The translations under genes and the position numbers were made by a program. The notes under the pieces are model-generated. The model did not search any database. It saw only the letters and a list, made by a program, of their open reading frames with translations, and was not told where the DNA came from. A stretch of 64,000 nt of DNA, from assembly GCA_932521025.1 (NCBI GenBank), contig OW051469.1:6336398-6400397 (forward strand). The letters are read 5' to 3'. The stretch is from Oscheius onirici (taxonomy: Eukaryota > Nematoda > Chromadorea > Rhabditida > Rhabditidae). Below are positions 23,410 through 35,667 of the stretch, one piece after another. Every line of letters starts with the position of its first letter. Position 1 is the stretch's first letter.

Positions 23410-24172
23410 TTACTCGACCGGGGCCTTGGCAGTCTGGATGGGAGCAGCCAGAGGAAGCTCTCCGGAATCGGCAATGACAACATCGGCCTTGGGACGATCT
23501 CCGGGGTTGGTGGACTGTCCCTCGATCTTGCGAACGACGTCCATACCCTCGAGGATCTTTCCGAAGACGACGTGACGTCCATCGAGCCAGGTGGTCTTGA
23601 CGGTGGTGATGAAGAACTGAGATCCGTTGGTGTCGGGTCCAGCGTTGGCCATGGACAGCCATCCGGCTCCGTAGTGGGAGAGCTTGAAGTTCTCGTCGTC
23701 GAAACGAGCACCGTAGATGGACTTTCCTCCGGTTCCGTCACCGCGGGTGAAGTCTCCTCCTACATTTTGAAATGTGTAAAAATAGAAGAGAAAAACATAC
23801 CCTGGATCATGAAGTCTTTGATGACACGGTGGAACTTGCTTCCCTTGTATCCGTATCCCTTGGATCCCTTGGCGAGCTCGAGGAAGTTCTCAGCAGTCTT
23901 GGGGACGTCATCTCCGAAGAGACCGATGACAATACGTCCGGCCTGCAAATTATTTTAGTTTTTTTTTACTATTCCGGTCGGTTCTCATTCGAACTGAATT
24001 TGAGTTTCATCTTAAGAGATCAAAAGAGAATCTGTGTTCCAGATAAAACTGAACCTACTTCCTTGCCTCCGATGCTGATGTCGAAGTAGACCTGCTTCGT
24101 GACGGTGACAGTATCAGCGGCCTGGGAGAAGGAGACAAGGGCGACGAGGCCAAGAACTGCGAGAGCGATCAT
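23410..24172 (-). CDS. Secretory-pathway cyclophilin (peptidyl-prolyl isomerase, PPIB/CYN-5-like)
   Basis: Catalyses cis-trans isomerisation of Xaa-Pro bonds and assists folding of secreted proteins, probably in the ER. Exons 24059-24172, 23801-23942 and 23410-23759 give 201 residues. A signal peptide ([18 protein letters not shown]) is followed by [34 protein letters not shown], the catalytic block [17 protein letters not shown] (Arg and Phe of the active site), [28 protein letters not shown] and a short hydrophobic-acidic tail. The length matches C. elegans CYN-5/6. No KDEL-type retrieval signal is present, as in PPIB. The ATG follows CTTTCAG by 5 nt. The 13-bp promoter repeat upstream is listed separately. 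Confidence 0.95.
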
Positions 24173-25604
24173 ACCCACTGAAAGTTGACCTTTCTTTGAA
24201 AGTGCTATTAGGTCAAAGCGAAAATGTGTCTTTTTATAGGATATTTTTGTTAGAAAGGAGTGTAATTGATGGACGACTGAGTCGATAAAAAACAAGAAGG
24301 GCAAAAGCGATAAGAGAGACGCAGCGGCCTCGACTCACAATAAATTTTTGCTCTGTGCCGACTGACCCTCCACGTTGGCATTATAAGAGAGACGGTCACC
24401 AACTCTATCGCGTGCGACGCGGCCCGTGCGACGCGGCTCGAACAAGGTCAAAATAATCGAGAAAAAGTGCTTCAAAGAAGACAAATCTGACTCTTAAACG
24501 TTTCAAAAAGTAGGTGGGAGGAGCCGATTGGCTGCCTCTACGTGACCATGGAGCGACAATAAGGTGGGATGATCGGATATTAGGAGAAACTTGATATTGG
24601 ACCTTCCTGCTGACATTGGTCGCTCTTTTCGTGGCTCTAGATTTTCATGGTTCATTACAAAAACTTCTAACAATAAGATGCTCCAACTTGGGAAAGCCCC
24701 GATTTCTTTCGGAAAGAGTCACTCCGCAAAACATAGACAACCGAGAAAATGATACTTTGTAATAGAAAAGAGTTGGTTTTAGGTTTTTGCTTGAAGGAAA
24801 CGAATTCAGTAGTGGTTCTCTTTAGGATATAGAAAAAGAGTGAGAGGAAAACCAAGTTGCTGGCCTGATTGACCAAAGTGTAAGGTCGGAAAGAGGAAGA
24901 TCGAGAGCCGTCTGTCACGTTGTGTTTGTACCGAGGAGGCTGTCACGAACAGGCGCCGGCTCTTTTAAAGAGGCAAACCGAATAGCTTTAGCCTACTTTG
25001 TGCCAAACTCGTAAAAGATTGGGTACAAGGCCCTTGGTCGACGGCAATAACTCTAAGACCTTGGACTGTTTGTTACACGAGAACTGGGACATGGTCTGAC
25101 CGTTCCATGAAAAAACTCACCAATGAGAAGGATGACTTTGCGATGTTGGAGAGCGGAGCAGCTTAATTGCATGGCTTGCTTTTACGAATGGCAAATTAAG
25201 CTCTGCCGCCGCATACCCCCACACAGCAATAGGAAAGATGATCTTCAGCCGGGATATTTAGAGGACTCATTCTCTAACTCTTTTGCGTACTGTCTGATGA
25301 ACAAGTTTTGTCCATCCCAACAAGAGTTCTGCTTCCAGCGTCAGGCAAAGACAAGTTTGCGCGTCAGTCCTATACATTTGCTTCGGAATCTCAACGTCAG
25401 CACAACAGAACAACTTCAAACCTTTTAAAGACCTTTATTGTTTTTTCGAAAGCTTGTTTCTGTGTTTGTTTTAGTTAATTACTCCAAAAAACAAACTTTT
25501 AAAAAGGCTTTTTCAAAACACAAAATGGTAAAGTTTCGCTACTTACGAAGGATATATTCGACAGCTTCTCTTCTACCAGACGGTTAAATCGACTTCTCTC
25601 TTCA
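24173..25604. other. Intergenic region with cyclophilin promoter
   Basis: Divergent spacer between the minus-strand cyclophilin and the plus-strand gene at 25605. Apart from the repeat/TATA-like block at 24381-24437, nothing recognised. Confidence 0.55.
24381..24437 (-). promoter_or_regulatory. Probable cyclophilin promoter: 13-bp direct repeat and TATA-like box
   Basis: cgtgcgacgcggc occurs exactly twice, at 24411-24423 and 24425-24437 (14-bp period), followed on the transcribed (minus) strand by CTTATAA at 24387-24381. The block is 209-265 bp before the ATG. The CpG-rich repeat is unlike the flanks and may be a transcription-factor site pair. Function inferred. Confidence 0.4.
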
Positions 25605-27075
25605 ATGGCTTCTCTCGATATGCAAGAAGATGTAAGTGTTTCTACTTTTACCCCGAAAAAAAGAGAATTAAGAATAGTTCCTGGGACTTCTGGGACAAGG
25701 TCTACAGTAGCAAGGAGCTGCGTCAGAAGATGGAGGAACAGACGCAATGCGAGATTCCGATGTCCGAGCTGCTCAAGTCGACGAATCTCTGTCGCGCTGA
25801 ACTTGTAGTTCTGAACACGCCGAGGATGGCTCCGTCTCACGAAAACACCATTCGACAGATGATCAAGAAGGATCTCGGAGTCGATGTCCCGCTCATCAAC
25901 ATGGAAATCGGCCCCAAGAAGTGGACTCTGCGCTTCTATCGTCGCGAGGACGCTTCACAAGTTCTCAGGGTCTTGAGCGGATATGTCTACAGAACCCGTG
26001 TACTCCATGTCACTCTCTACGAGGTCAACCCTGTAAGTTTCTGTTCTTTTTTCTTCATCACTCTGTATTTCGTGTGTCTGTATACTCTATTCATTTGTTG
26101 CTCTTCTATGTTTCCACTTATCGATGTCTCTTGTGTAGCTCCGGATCGTATTAATGATCTTTCTCCGTATATATGCATACAGTTTTTGTCACAAATTCCT
26201 ACGTGTATTCGCCTCTTTGTGGTGGCTACTTTTTGCCTGTCACTGGACCTAGCATCGTGGTGCAGCTTCTCTACTTGGGAGTGATTTTACTGTTTCTCTT
26301 GTCCTTGTGCCTCGGTATTCCAATCTACAGTTCTATGCTAATAACCAATCAATCGTAGGAAATCGAGATAACCCCCTCGTCGGTCAACGTGGAAGAAATC
26401 CTGCCTCAGGGATTGCCGATGCCGGATCGCAACAGCAACTGGGGCCAGATGGAATGGATCGAGATGCAGTCCTTCAAGATGGATCTCTGTGATCTTCTGC
26501 GTCGTCGACCGTCCGGAACGTTGATGGAAGAAGCTCTGATGGAACTGAGTGCCATGCGCAGACGCGGAGTCATCTCCTCCATTCTGGAGCTCTTCCCCAT
26601 TGGTCTTCTTCGTCTCTACGCTCCACAAGTTCGCATCACTGGACGCTACTTGTTCCTCTCCGACCAGGACAACCTTACGGCCTTGATGCGTCTCACAGTT
26701 GCCGAGGTATTTCTGCTTCCTTCTCTTTTAAACTCTCGAATTCAGAGATCTCCTCGCCTCTATCTGGAAGAGTGGGAGTCGATGCCTCCCTCGGAAATCC
26801 GTTCGGATCAGCAGCTCATGGACTACTTTGGTCGTCTGCTCAACCACTTCGGTCCACAGCACGTCACGATGTCTCTCCCTCTCCGTCTGGCCGTCTCGAT
26901 TATCATCCCGACCTATCCAAGAAGCAGTGTGGAGCTGGCGAAGAAACTTGTCGATCTTTCGCCAAGTTTCCTTCTCGTCGACGATTTGCTCTACCTGCCG
27001 ATGTCTGTTCGTCACAGACGTCTTCTCCTTGAATCTATCTCGCCGCCTGTTATGAAGATCGAACGAAGACGCTAG
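25605..27075 (+). CDS. Unrecognised protein, possible RRM-like module
   Basis: Exons 25605-25631, 25673-26032, 26359-26706 and 26746-27075 join in phase to 354 residues. The segment PKKWTLRFYRREDASQVLRV followed by RTRVLHVTLYEV reads like the last strands and helix of an RRM-type domain, as in NXF export factors, but this is weak. The middle is mostly helical and arginine-rich (DLCDLLRRRPSGTLMEEAL) and the end is basic (KIERRR). No membrane segment. The 39-nt intron 26707-26745 is a multiple of three without a stop, so retaining it would add 13 residues. Exon 1 encodes only nine residues, and its acceptor (GAATTAAG) is atypical but the only one keeping frame. Codon use and length say real gene; function unknown. 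Confidence 0.75.
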
Positions 27076-27579
27076 GATCAAGAAAAAGTCTTCTTCTACG
27101 ATCTTATTTCGAGTCTTGGACAAATAAATGAGTTTTTCTATTCTTTCTGTTCTCCTTGTTAGGTATTTTCCCATCTTTGAACTTGAAACTCTCACCAATT
27201 GTGACTGAAGACCGACTCTATTGTTAGCATGTCATCATTACATTTCTCGACCTCATTGTTGCTATTCCTGAATCATCTGGAATTTTCAGTATATAAGTGA
27301 TCTTGAAAAAGGCATCAAACAAACAAAACCTGTATACACAACACTCCCTTATACAGAAATTAAAAGTGTGTTCAGTGCGAACTCTTCTCTACTTTCAGAG
27401 AACGCTCTTTGACCTGCTCTCGGTTCTGGTGGGGTGAGAGAGACAGATAAGAATCACTATCCCTACGGCACTCTCCTTTTTCAGAATTTCGTCTGTTCGT
27501 TTGTTTTTTCCCTCTCCCAAGAGTGTCTGCTCTGACTCCAATCGTTCACGTGTTTTCAATCAGTCTCCCCGTTTTAGAC
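27076..27579. other. Spacer upstream of GNPAT gene
   Basis: 504 bp. It contains the AATAAA of the upstream gene and ends in GTTTTAG two bases before the GNPAT ATG. The gap is larger than a typical worm operon spacing. Confidence 0.55.
27123..27128 (+). terminator. AATAAA polyadenylation signal
   Basis: AATAAA 48 nt after the stop codon at 27075. Confidence 0.6.
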
Positions 27580-30466
27580 ATGGTTGGACGGCAGGTCCGT
27601 TACCCGGAATACGTGAATTGGCTGGAGGAGATCGCTCGACAAGGAGGAGAGTACAACTGGGTTACGCAGAAGCGTGATTTCCCACGATGCTCAGCCAGTG
27701 GAAAAGAGACGAAGAGAACTGTGAAGGAGATCCAGAGATCAGTCTTGAAGTCCAGCGTCGTTCAGGTAGGTTTTTTTATATTATTTTTTGTCTGTCCAGT
27801 ATGTGTCGTTTCATCTCAACTGACCATTTTCTCAGGAAACCCAGACCACTTTCCCGATAAACGACTTTCTTGCAAGATTGGCACGTTGATAAGGCTGCTC
27901 TCGTAACATTTTGACGTTCCCATATGGTTGAACAGTGAGCCTACTTTTTAGAAACTCGTATTATAGGAATCAAATCAGAACATGAAAGATGTAATGAAGT
28001 TTCTCTATTCTGTATAGAACCCATTCCGAATTAAGTGTAAAATGTTTCAGGAAACGATCGAAGCTGAAGCTCTCCGACGAAAATGCTCCAAAGAAGAAGT
28101 CTACAACGAAGCTAAGCAAATGGTGAAGGACATGGGCCACGAGTACAGTCTATTGGTGGTTCGAACTTTCGGCTACACCGTGGCCAAAGTTTTCAATGTA
28201 GGTGGCAGCCTGAACAAATCATTAGTTTCTAGCAAATATTTGATGGAATCTACGCAAATCAACAGCACCTGAAGAAAATTAGAGAGATTTCAAAGAGTAA
28301 TCCGGTTGTCTTCATGCCGACTCACAGAACATACCTGGACTTTCTACTGGTCTCTTTGATGTGCTTCGAGTATGAAATCACTCTTCCGGCCATTGCAGCC
28401 GGTCAAGATTTCCAAAGTATGGCTGTTATGGGAACAGTCCTAAGGAAGTGTGGCGCCTTCTTCATGAGACGATCGTTTGGAAAAGTAAGTCTAATTATGG
28501 CTATTCTCACTTCCATTCATTCAGGACAAACTGTACTGGGCAGTGTTCAGTGAATATGTCCAGACCCATGTGGTCAACGGAGATCGTCCAGTCGAATTCT
28601 TTGTCGAAGGGACGAGAAGTCGAGTGGGAAAGAGTCTTCATCCAAAATACGGTCTGATGCAGATAATCATCGAGCCCTTCTTGAGAGGAGACGTCTTTGA
28701 CATGGTTTGGAACATGAGTTCAGAAGAAAAATTAATATAGGCTGTTGTCCCGGTGACCATGAACTACGACAAAATATTGGAGGAAATGCTTTATGCTTAT
28801 GAACTTTTAGGATTTTCTAAACCAAAAGAATCCACCTCAGGTAGAGTCTTTTATGATTCTTAGTAGTGACTTTAACTTTTCAGGACTTCTAAAAGCTCGC
28901 GAAGTTCTGAATAAGCGTTTTGGAAAATGTTTCTTGACCTTTGGAGAACCCATTTCTGTTCGACAGCACTTTGGTTCGCATCTGTTGAAGAATTCCTTCG
29001 TAACACAGCCAGCCTCACAGTTCCAAATCTCCTACGAGGCCAAGGAAAAGATTAAGAATTTTGCTCATGAGATTGTGGGAGTCAACAGGTCGATGAATGT
29101 CATTACCGTCTGGCCGTTGGCTTGTCTCGTTATGCTACAGGTACTCAATTTGTCATTTTGTTCTCAAAAAGAGCTAAGAAACTGGATCAAGACGACGAGT
29201 CTTCGTTCCGTTTTTCTGAGATTCATCGCGGAGTCGAACAACTGATTTATCTCTTGAACAAGTTCGAAGTTACAATTCATCATACGGATGGAATCGAGGC
29301 CGAACTTAGGTATCTGGATTGCAGGCGAAGTACAGTAGATTCCAGATACTATATTCGTCTTCATGACGACCTCTTTCGGCCAATGAATACCGAAGCTCCA
29401 GACTTTCAAATCAGACTACTTGATTTGCCGGTAGACAAGTCCGGTTCTGTGAGAAGAGAAATCATGGAAAGAGCCGTTTCCAGACTCGTATTGACCACCT
29501 ACTCCAATCTGGTTAGTTTGTATTCCCTGTGCAGTAAATATGTTCCTTTTAGGTAGTGGAGGCGATGATCGAGACAGCATTCGTTGCTCTGATAATGGAT
29601 AAATTACAACTTACTTCTCGCAAAGAAATTGAAAAGGAATTTTTCTTTTTGCAAAACGTTCTAAAACGAGAATTTGTCTTTGTTCCTGGACAAGAATCGC
29701 TTCATTTCAATCAAGCTGTCAGGAATCTTCAAAAGGCGGAAGTTGTTGTTGTTAGATTAAACGGAGATCTCGATGTGGTCAAAGCTGACATTCTTCGAAA
29801 ACTAACTAGAATTGCCATGGTGAGCATTTTCTAGATAAATTTGACCGTTTTTAGCCGTACCTTTGCCAATTCTTCATTGTTTTGGACACGGTCGTTCAGC
29901 TCAATTGCGATTTGACCAATACAAATGGAGTCGTCAAAGCTTCCCAAAACGTAATTTTTTTAACGTGTTGTTCTTCAGAGCTAAAATGACGGAGAGATAA
30001 GCGTTTTCAGCCGAGAGTGCCTGGAAAGGTCCGTTGGTAGTTGTAAGATAGCGGGAATACAGAATTCATGCACGGATGGCCGAGTGGTCTAAGGCGCCAG
30101 ACTCAAGCCATGAGCTTGCCATGTAACAATGGTTCGGGTCTTCTGGTCCTCGTATGAGGGCGTGAGTTCAAATCTCACTTCGTGCAAAGCTTTTTGATTT
30201 TTTTTCGAAGCTTTTTTTTTCAGCAAATTGTTCGCCTGTACGAGCTCGGAGTTGGAGTCCCCGTCCGTCTTGCTTTTCTTTCAACTGAGCCCATCAAGAA
30301 CAGCTTTAATACATTGGTCGATCTCAAAGCTATCATTAAGAAGGAACCGACCCTTGAATTCAACTCATCTCGTCTCGAAGAGCTTCATCGACAGCTCTCC
30401 AAGTACACCACAAGTCCAGGTTCTATCCAGATGGACAGCTTCTCTGTTGTTTCTGCCAAGTTGTGA
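27580..30466 (+). CDS. GNPAT: Dihydroxyacetone-phosphate O-acyltransferase (GNPAT), peroxisomal
   Basis: First enzyme of ether-lipid/plasmalogen synthesis: acyl-CoA + DHAP gives 1-acyl-DHAP, on the peroxisome lumen side. Ten exons: 27580-27765, 28051-28197, 28233-28484, 28525-28704, 28741-28840, 28884-29140, 29179-29511, 29553-29819, 29855-29950, 30224-30466 (686 residues; human 680). Catalytic HxxxxD is in [13 protein letters not shown] near residue 145. Further acyltransferase blocks are FFVEGTRSR and [10 protein letters not shown]. The last three residues are AKL, the same type-1 peroxisomal signal as the human enzyme. Eight of nine introns are short, mostly 35-44 nt; the first is 285 nt and the last (273 nt) houses a tRNA gene. 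The ATG follows GTTTTAG by two bases. The acceptor of exon 7 (GAGCTAAG) is unusual but required by frame. C. elegans ACL-7 is the expected counterpart. Confidence 0.93.
30070..30186 (+). tRNA. tRNA-Leu (anticodon CAA) with intron
   Basis: Class II tRNA with acceptor stem GCACGGA/TTCGTGC plus discriminator A, D-arm GGCCGAGTGGTCTAAGGC, anticodon stem CCAGA/TCTGG with loop CTCAAG...T, long variable arm TCCTCGTATGAGGGCG and T-arm GTGAGTTCAAATCTCAC. An intron of about 33 nt lies one base 3' of the CAA anticodon, the standard position. It reads UUG codons. The gene lies inside the ninth intron of GNPAT, same strand, with its own internal A and B boxes; a short T run follows about 6 nt downstream as a possible Pol III stop. 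Confidence 0.95.
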
Positions 30467-32394
30467 ACATTTTTTGTTTTTGAATGAAGAAAGGCTGTGA
30501 GTCAGCTAATTGACCTCTCCTGCCTAATTCCTTCTCTCTGAGCGTAAAAATTGAGTCTTTGAGAGTTGATCCGAAGGGCCCGCCAAAACAACTAAGTAGG
30601 TGCGGAGCCTCCAGAGCCTCTATTGGAGATTCTGAATGGCGATAAGGGCTTTTGGGGAAGATAATTGTGGGCTCTGCACTTTTTTGATCGCCGTCTTCTT
30701 ATTCTTCCCACTCTCCCACGTTATTATTTCTTCAAGAACTCATCCAGAGACTCTTTCTCCCCGAACCTATTTAGGTGTTCGCAGCTGTCAGAGTGTGAAC
30801 AACTTCCGTCTGCTGCGTAAACGCTGGATTTCTTCCTACTGGTCTCTGTTCTCGGGCATATTTTTGAGTCTTACTTGAACTCTGTCCAGGCCTTCACAAG
30901 AATCTTGACCTTCTGAAAGCTTTTTTCCAACTTGTAGCCTGTGTTCTTCCCACACCTACAAATCCCAGACTCTCCAGTTGTACCCGCCATTTCTGAACTT
31001 TAACAGCTCCAGTTGTTCTTGGACATGGCTCCGCGTAGAATATGCCAATGCTGAGAGACAAAGGCCCAATTATGTCCGTCTCTTTTCTGCCAATTGGTCT
31101 TTTCTCGTCTTCCTCTAATTATGACATCTTCCACTGGCACGCATGCTGATAATCATTCCGCTTCGTACAGCTCATTAGGCTTCTTGAATTTCTTTTGAAT
31201 TTCCGGTAATGGCACACTCCCGTGTGTGGCTCCACTCTTCGTTTACTTTTTCCCAGTCCATCCTTTCCAAAAATGCAGTGAAGTGGCTGGGAAGAAGCCA
31301 TCTCTGTCTTGACGTCGTGACTATTTACCCACGAATCTCACAAACCTCAATTTGGGTTCGCCACAATACTTTCTTCAAATCACCTGAAAGAGAAAAAACC
31401 CATTCTTGTCAACTGAAAATACCCCCCAGATAGGAAGTAGTTATACCCTCTCGTCCAGCGCCGTCGTCAACAGGAAGACTCCATTTTTTTGGTGAGCATA
31501 GAGCCCTTCCCGTACCACGTCTTCTCTCCCTTAAAATTGCCCCGGAGCCATATTAAATTGTTTCCTCAATTGGTTTTGTGTGTGTGTGCAAAACGACGAC
31601 CGATAATTTTCGCGGACGTATATAAATTGCACACACGGCAATCACGACGGCGGCTCCACCAAAACGGAAAGGACCCACGGGGCCATCTTTTAGTGCTTCA
31701 TTTCACTTTTCCTCTTACTTTCACAATACGTTACAATTAGCGGGAGTTATGTTTGTTATGTTATCCTCTAATTAACTGTCTTCTTTGTTAGACTACTGTC
31801 AGACTCATAGTCACTGCTGCTTGTATCAGTTTTACTCGGAGCTTATGTTACTCACACAATCATTTCCTCTCTTTGTACATGACCTTATTCTCAACAGCTA
31901 ATTAATCTAACGCTTTACCCATGTTTATGTCCAAATCACATATTTTTGATTTATTCCCGAGGCTCAATTATCTGTTCAGATCGAGTCATGAGCTATATTT
32001 CGATCTTAGTACAACCCGGCCAGCTTTTGATTTAATATGCATTGGTGCTTGTTTGGGGACGACGAAAAGGACACCTCTGGCAATCTCTGCCTCCCAAACA
32101 CTTTAAGGGACGTTTTGGATTGTTTCCTTGATCAAATTTCAAGAAGGAAAGGAGATGTTCCTTTCAAGGAGGCATAAAGAATGAAATACTCCCAGCTTTA
32201 AAGGTCTTCTTGAAACGGGCTCTTTTTGCCTCTTCTACCTCCCTTTGCCTCCAACTAATCCCCACGCTAATGGCTGTTTTCGTCTCGGTGACAGTTGTCC
32301 CACATCTTTATATGCAACGTTGCGCGGCTGGTCCGCTGTAACGACAACTCTTTCTTACACACTGTTAATTAATCTCCTGTTTATCCGAGTTTAG
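30467..32394. other. Intergenic region, nothing firm
   Basis: About 1.9 kb. A frame at 30636-30878 begins with a hydrophobic stretch (CTFLIAVFLFFPLSHVII) that could be a signal-peptide exon for the membrane protein gene downstream, but no phase-checked join was found. Otherwise nothing recognised. Confidence 0.45.
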
Positions 32395-35300
32395 ATGGAC
32401 TTGGAACACTTATTGGTCCTCTGCTGCTACGGTGGACAGCCTTACTTGGACTTTCATCCGGCTCTCAGGAGTGTCAGACAACTGGATCCGACCGAATGGG
32501 TGGCCGAAGATATTGCAGGTGGGTTGAATTGGAGACTTGGGAAAGAGAATGATACGTTACTAAAGGTTCGACTCGGAGTAGCAAACATAGGTTATACCGT
32601 ATTGTTAGAGTACATCCAGAGAGAATGAGATACAGTCAATTGGAGAATCAAAACAAAACTAAAACCCAATGTATCAAGAAAAGAGCTATAACCAGAATAT
32701 TCTTTTATTGCTCAATCATTTTCCAGGGTCTCTTCTGGAGAACAGCACCCTCGCAATCCCGGGAAGGGAGGCGGTGCATTCAGCCGGCTTGTTGTTATCG
32801 GCTTGCGACCTTTACAATGTAACGTTTCTCTCATCCAGCGATCAGACTCTCTTCCACAAACTTCGAGCAGACTTGGCCTGCAGGTGAGTGTGTCCGTCAT
32901 GGGATAAAGTGTGAACAGCCGTCGGGACAAAACACAGCTGACAGCCATGAGCTCCAGTCGTTAGAACCAGATGTTTGTATTTTCAGTAAAAGCACTCGAG
33001 GTTTCGACAAATTAATGACCACCCCTTCGGGAGTCTTATCGAGGACTTATCGATAACGAATCGCGGATTAGGTGGGGTCCTGCCCTGAATTCAGATTTTA
33101 CTATTCACTGCATTTTATTCTATCGGACCAAATAACAATAGACGAAGAATAATTACGAATTGGAATGTGTTTTTCGAAATAAGCCTCACATCCCGCCTCT
33201 CTCGGCTCCCCTCTCGCCTTTATTTGCCACGAGGTCTAACAAAACCGATCAAATTTCCAAGGCTCATGGAATATTTCTTCTGTCCATCTTTTTGAAGAAA
33301 TGAACCCTTTCAGGTGTCCTCTGGGACGAGACGGCGATCACTGTGAGTTGTCGGCAGCAGTGACTGCGGCCGCCCCTCAAAAACTCATTCAATCAGTAAG
33401 CAACATGCCGCCCATGGCCCTCGTCGTCGCCATCATTGCTCTGGCTCTTGTTATTCTTGCATTTGCTGTGAGTTTTCCTTTTTAATGTTTTTTTTGAAAA
33501 TATATAAAACAGCTTCTAAACCGATTAATTTGCCCCAAAACGATGTGTTTCAGATGTCTCTTTGATTGTAGCTTCCAATCTTTTCAACTTCAACTTATAT
33601 ATCTTCAACTTATAATAGAATTCTTTTTTAAACTTTCATCCGACAACCAGAATTAGTATTCGTAGATTATATATAGTCTTACCTTTAATACCTTCCGAGC
33701 CAAAGAAAGATCCTTGTTTTCTGTTTGTTCAGTCCTTGTTTGCTTTCGGTCTAATGAGCTTGTCTGACATAATAACCCTTCGCGTTTCAAAAATCTGTTC
33801 TCAGGCTTCTCTTTTGTCCCGCAGTTCAAGAAGCCTCTTCTGACATTCCCAGGCTCTAAGATGTTTGTCTACCCGAAGCTGCTCGGACTAAAAATTCAGG
33901 AGTTGATCCCGTCCAGACGAAACATTTCAAAATTCATAGCTTCTAGTATCCAGGCACTGCCCTCTCTCTCCGCAATCGATGTCCAGCAGGCGTTTGTCCC
34001 GAGGCCCCTGGAGCACACATAAACTCAGCTGTGGCAACTATGAGCGCTTTTCATGTGTCCCGGCATCCATTCACTCTCTTCCCTTTTCCAACGGTCCAGC
34101 TCACTTTATGAGGTCTAGTCGTTGTTTGAAGTGCTCAGGCTCGCTTATCAGATGTGACGTTTCTTCCATGAACCAACTTGCCCAGCTTTATTGGGTGATT
34201 TGTTTTTAAGGCCATTTTAACCTATTCTTAGAACCGAGGGAAGTTTGTTCTTTCAGTGAAGGAACTGTGAGAGTTCTCTAATTTCATAATGTTCGCTTTA
34301 TAATGTAAGAGCTTCAGAACAGTTCCAAGTCAACAGATTACAATTTGTTCGGTTGTAATGGCCCCCTGAATCCTCTGTAACTACTGCCAAGCTCAAATGG
34401 CTTGTTGCAATACCAATGAGAAATCTTTAGCTATACAGTACACACTCATGTCAGAGAGATTTCGGAATCAGTTTTATGGCAATGAGTCGGACCTTTTCCT
34501 CGAGAAAAGGATGAGATATTCTCATTTGGAAATCAGTAGTCTGCAAGTTCTTCTTCTTCGTTTCCTTCCGCTCCCGCCAATTGATTTCTGCTCATTTTTG
34601 AAGCATTCGCTGCCGTTTATCCAGCCGTGTGAGTACACTCCTTTTAGTATAGTAGATTAGGCAAGACGGAGATTAGCAACAGCCTGATAATCTTCAGCCA
34701 GTTTCAGATCACACACTCATTTTTCCAAGCCATAAATTGACACGTTATCTACCAGAGAGCAGCCGGGGGCTGGCTCTGTTTGTTTTATGAAGAGCTTGTT
34801 CTCTCTTCCTGTTCCTCTTCTCGGTTTCTATATAATGACCTACTTGAACTATTTTTCCGATTTCAAGTAGTTACCGTAACGTTTTCCTAGATTACTCATC
34901 GGTTTCGTGTTAATCGTAAACTTTAAATCTGACCGTACGTCGATAACATGACAAACTGAGCAGCATGGTGAAAAAAGGATAATTTCCTAATTTCAAACTG
35001 GGATAAACAAATTGAAAGAATCCATCTGACTTTCCGAAATAGCGGTCAACCTGATCCCTCCTCTGAATCACAAAGAGACAGTTTAATGTACTGATAAGAG
35101 AGGGTATTTCAGAGCTGCCAACCTAGTCAAACAATGCTCCAGGTCCATTTTTCCTCGTTTTCTTCCCACGACAATAATCTCTTCGCTCCTGGCTCTGTTT
35201 GCTCCCGCGTTTCGAGCAGCTTTTCTCTGCTAAATACTCTTGTCCCACCTCCGTGTCATCTCAGTGTCAATTTCACTTTCACCCAGTACATTTACAGATG

Positions 35301-35667
35301 CTGCGAGGCTGTTTCTGCGACTGCTTCGGTCCGCTCTCAATGTCAGTTCGACGGGGTAGTGAAGCCTACGACAAACAGCTGTCTCCTGAAGATGTAGAGA
35401 AATGTCTACAGAGAGTAAGAGCTTATAATGTAAGGAGAGACATGGAGGTAGTCTTGAATATCTAGATCTTTTTAAAGATTTGTTCAGGAAAACTCTGGTC
35501 GACCGTTGATAGCTACAGTATCGGGTTCTGCGGGCTGTCACAATGGGTCAGCGCCTTATGACGGTTTCGTTCCTCCTCCATCAGCTCCTCCAATTCGCTG
35601 TTCCTCCCCTCCGCCAGCTTATTCATCAGTGGCTGGAAGTCAAGAACGAATTTCCTCCTTCCATTAA
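32395..35667 (+). CDS. Single-pass membrane protein with EGF-like remnant and PPxY tail
   Basis: Exons 32395-32518, 32727-32883, 33314-33467, 35298-35414 and 35488-35667 join in phase to 243 residues. The junction of exons 2 and 3 makes CRCPLGRDGDHCE, the C-terminal half of an EGF repeat (C-x-C-x8-C). The earlier cysteines of a normal EGF module are missing. A membrane helix follows (ALVVAIIALALVILAFA), then LRGCFCDCFG, a cluster of cysteines that may be palmitoylated. The cytosolic tail is proline-rich with PPPSAPP and PPPAY, a PPxY motif for WW-domain or Nedd4-type ligases. No good signal peptide is seen at the chosen ATG, which follows GTTTAG directly, so a 5' exon may be missing. The third intron is 1.83 kb, far above the local norm. 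Family not recognised. Confidence 0.6.

Noticed and set aside
22584-24172. Operon of cyclophilin and NDUFA4-like gene
   Set aside because: The downstream gene has its own TATA box 31 bp before the ATG and no trans-splice acceptor; spacing is 304 nt.
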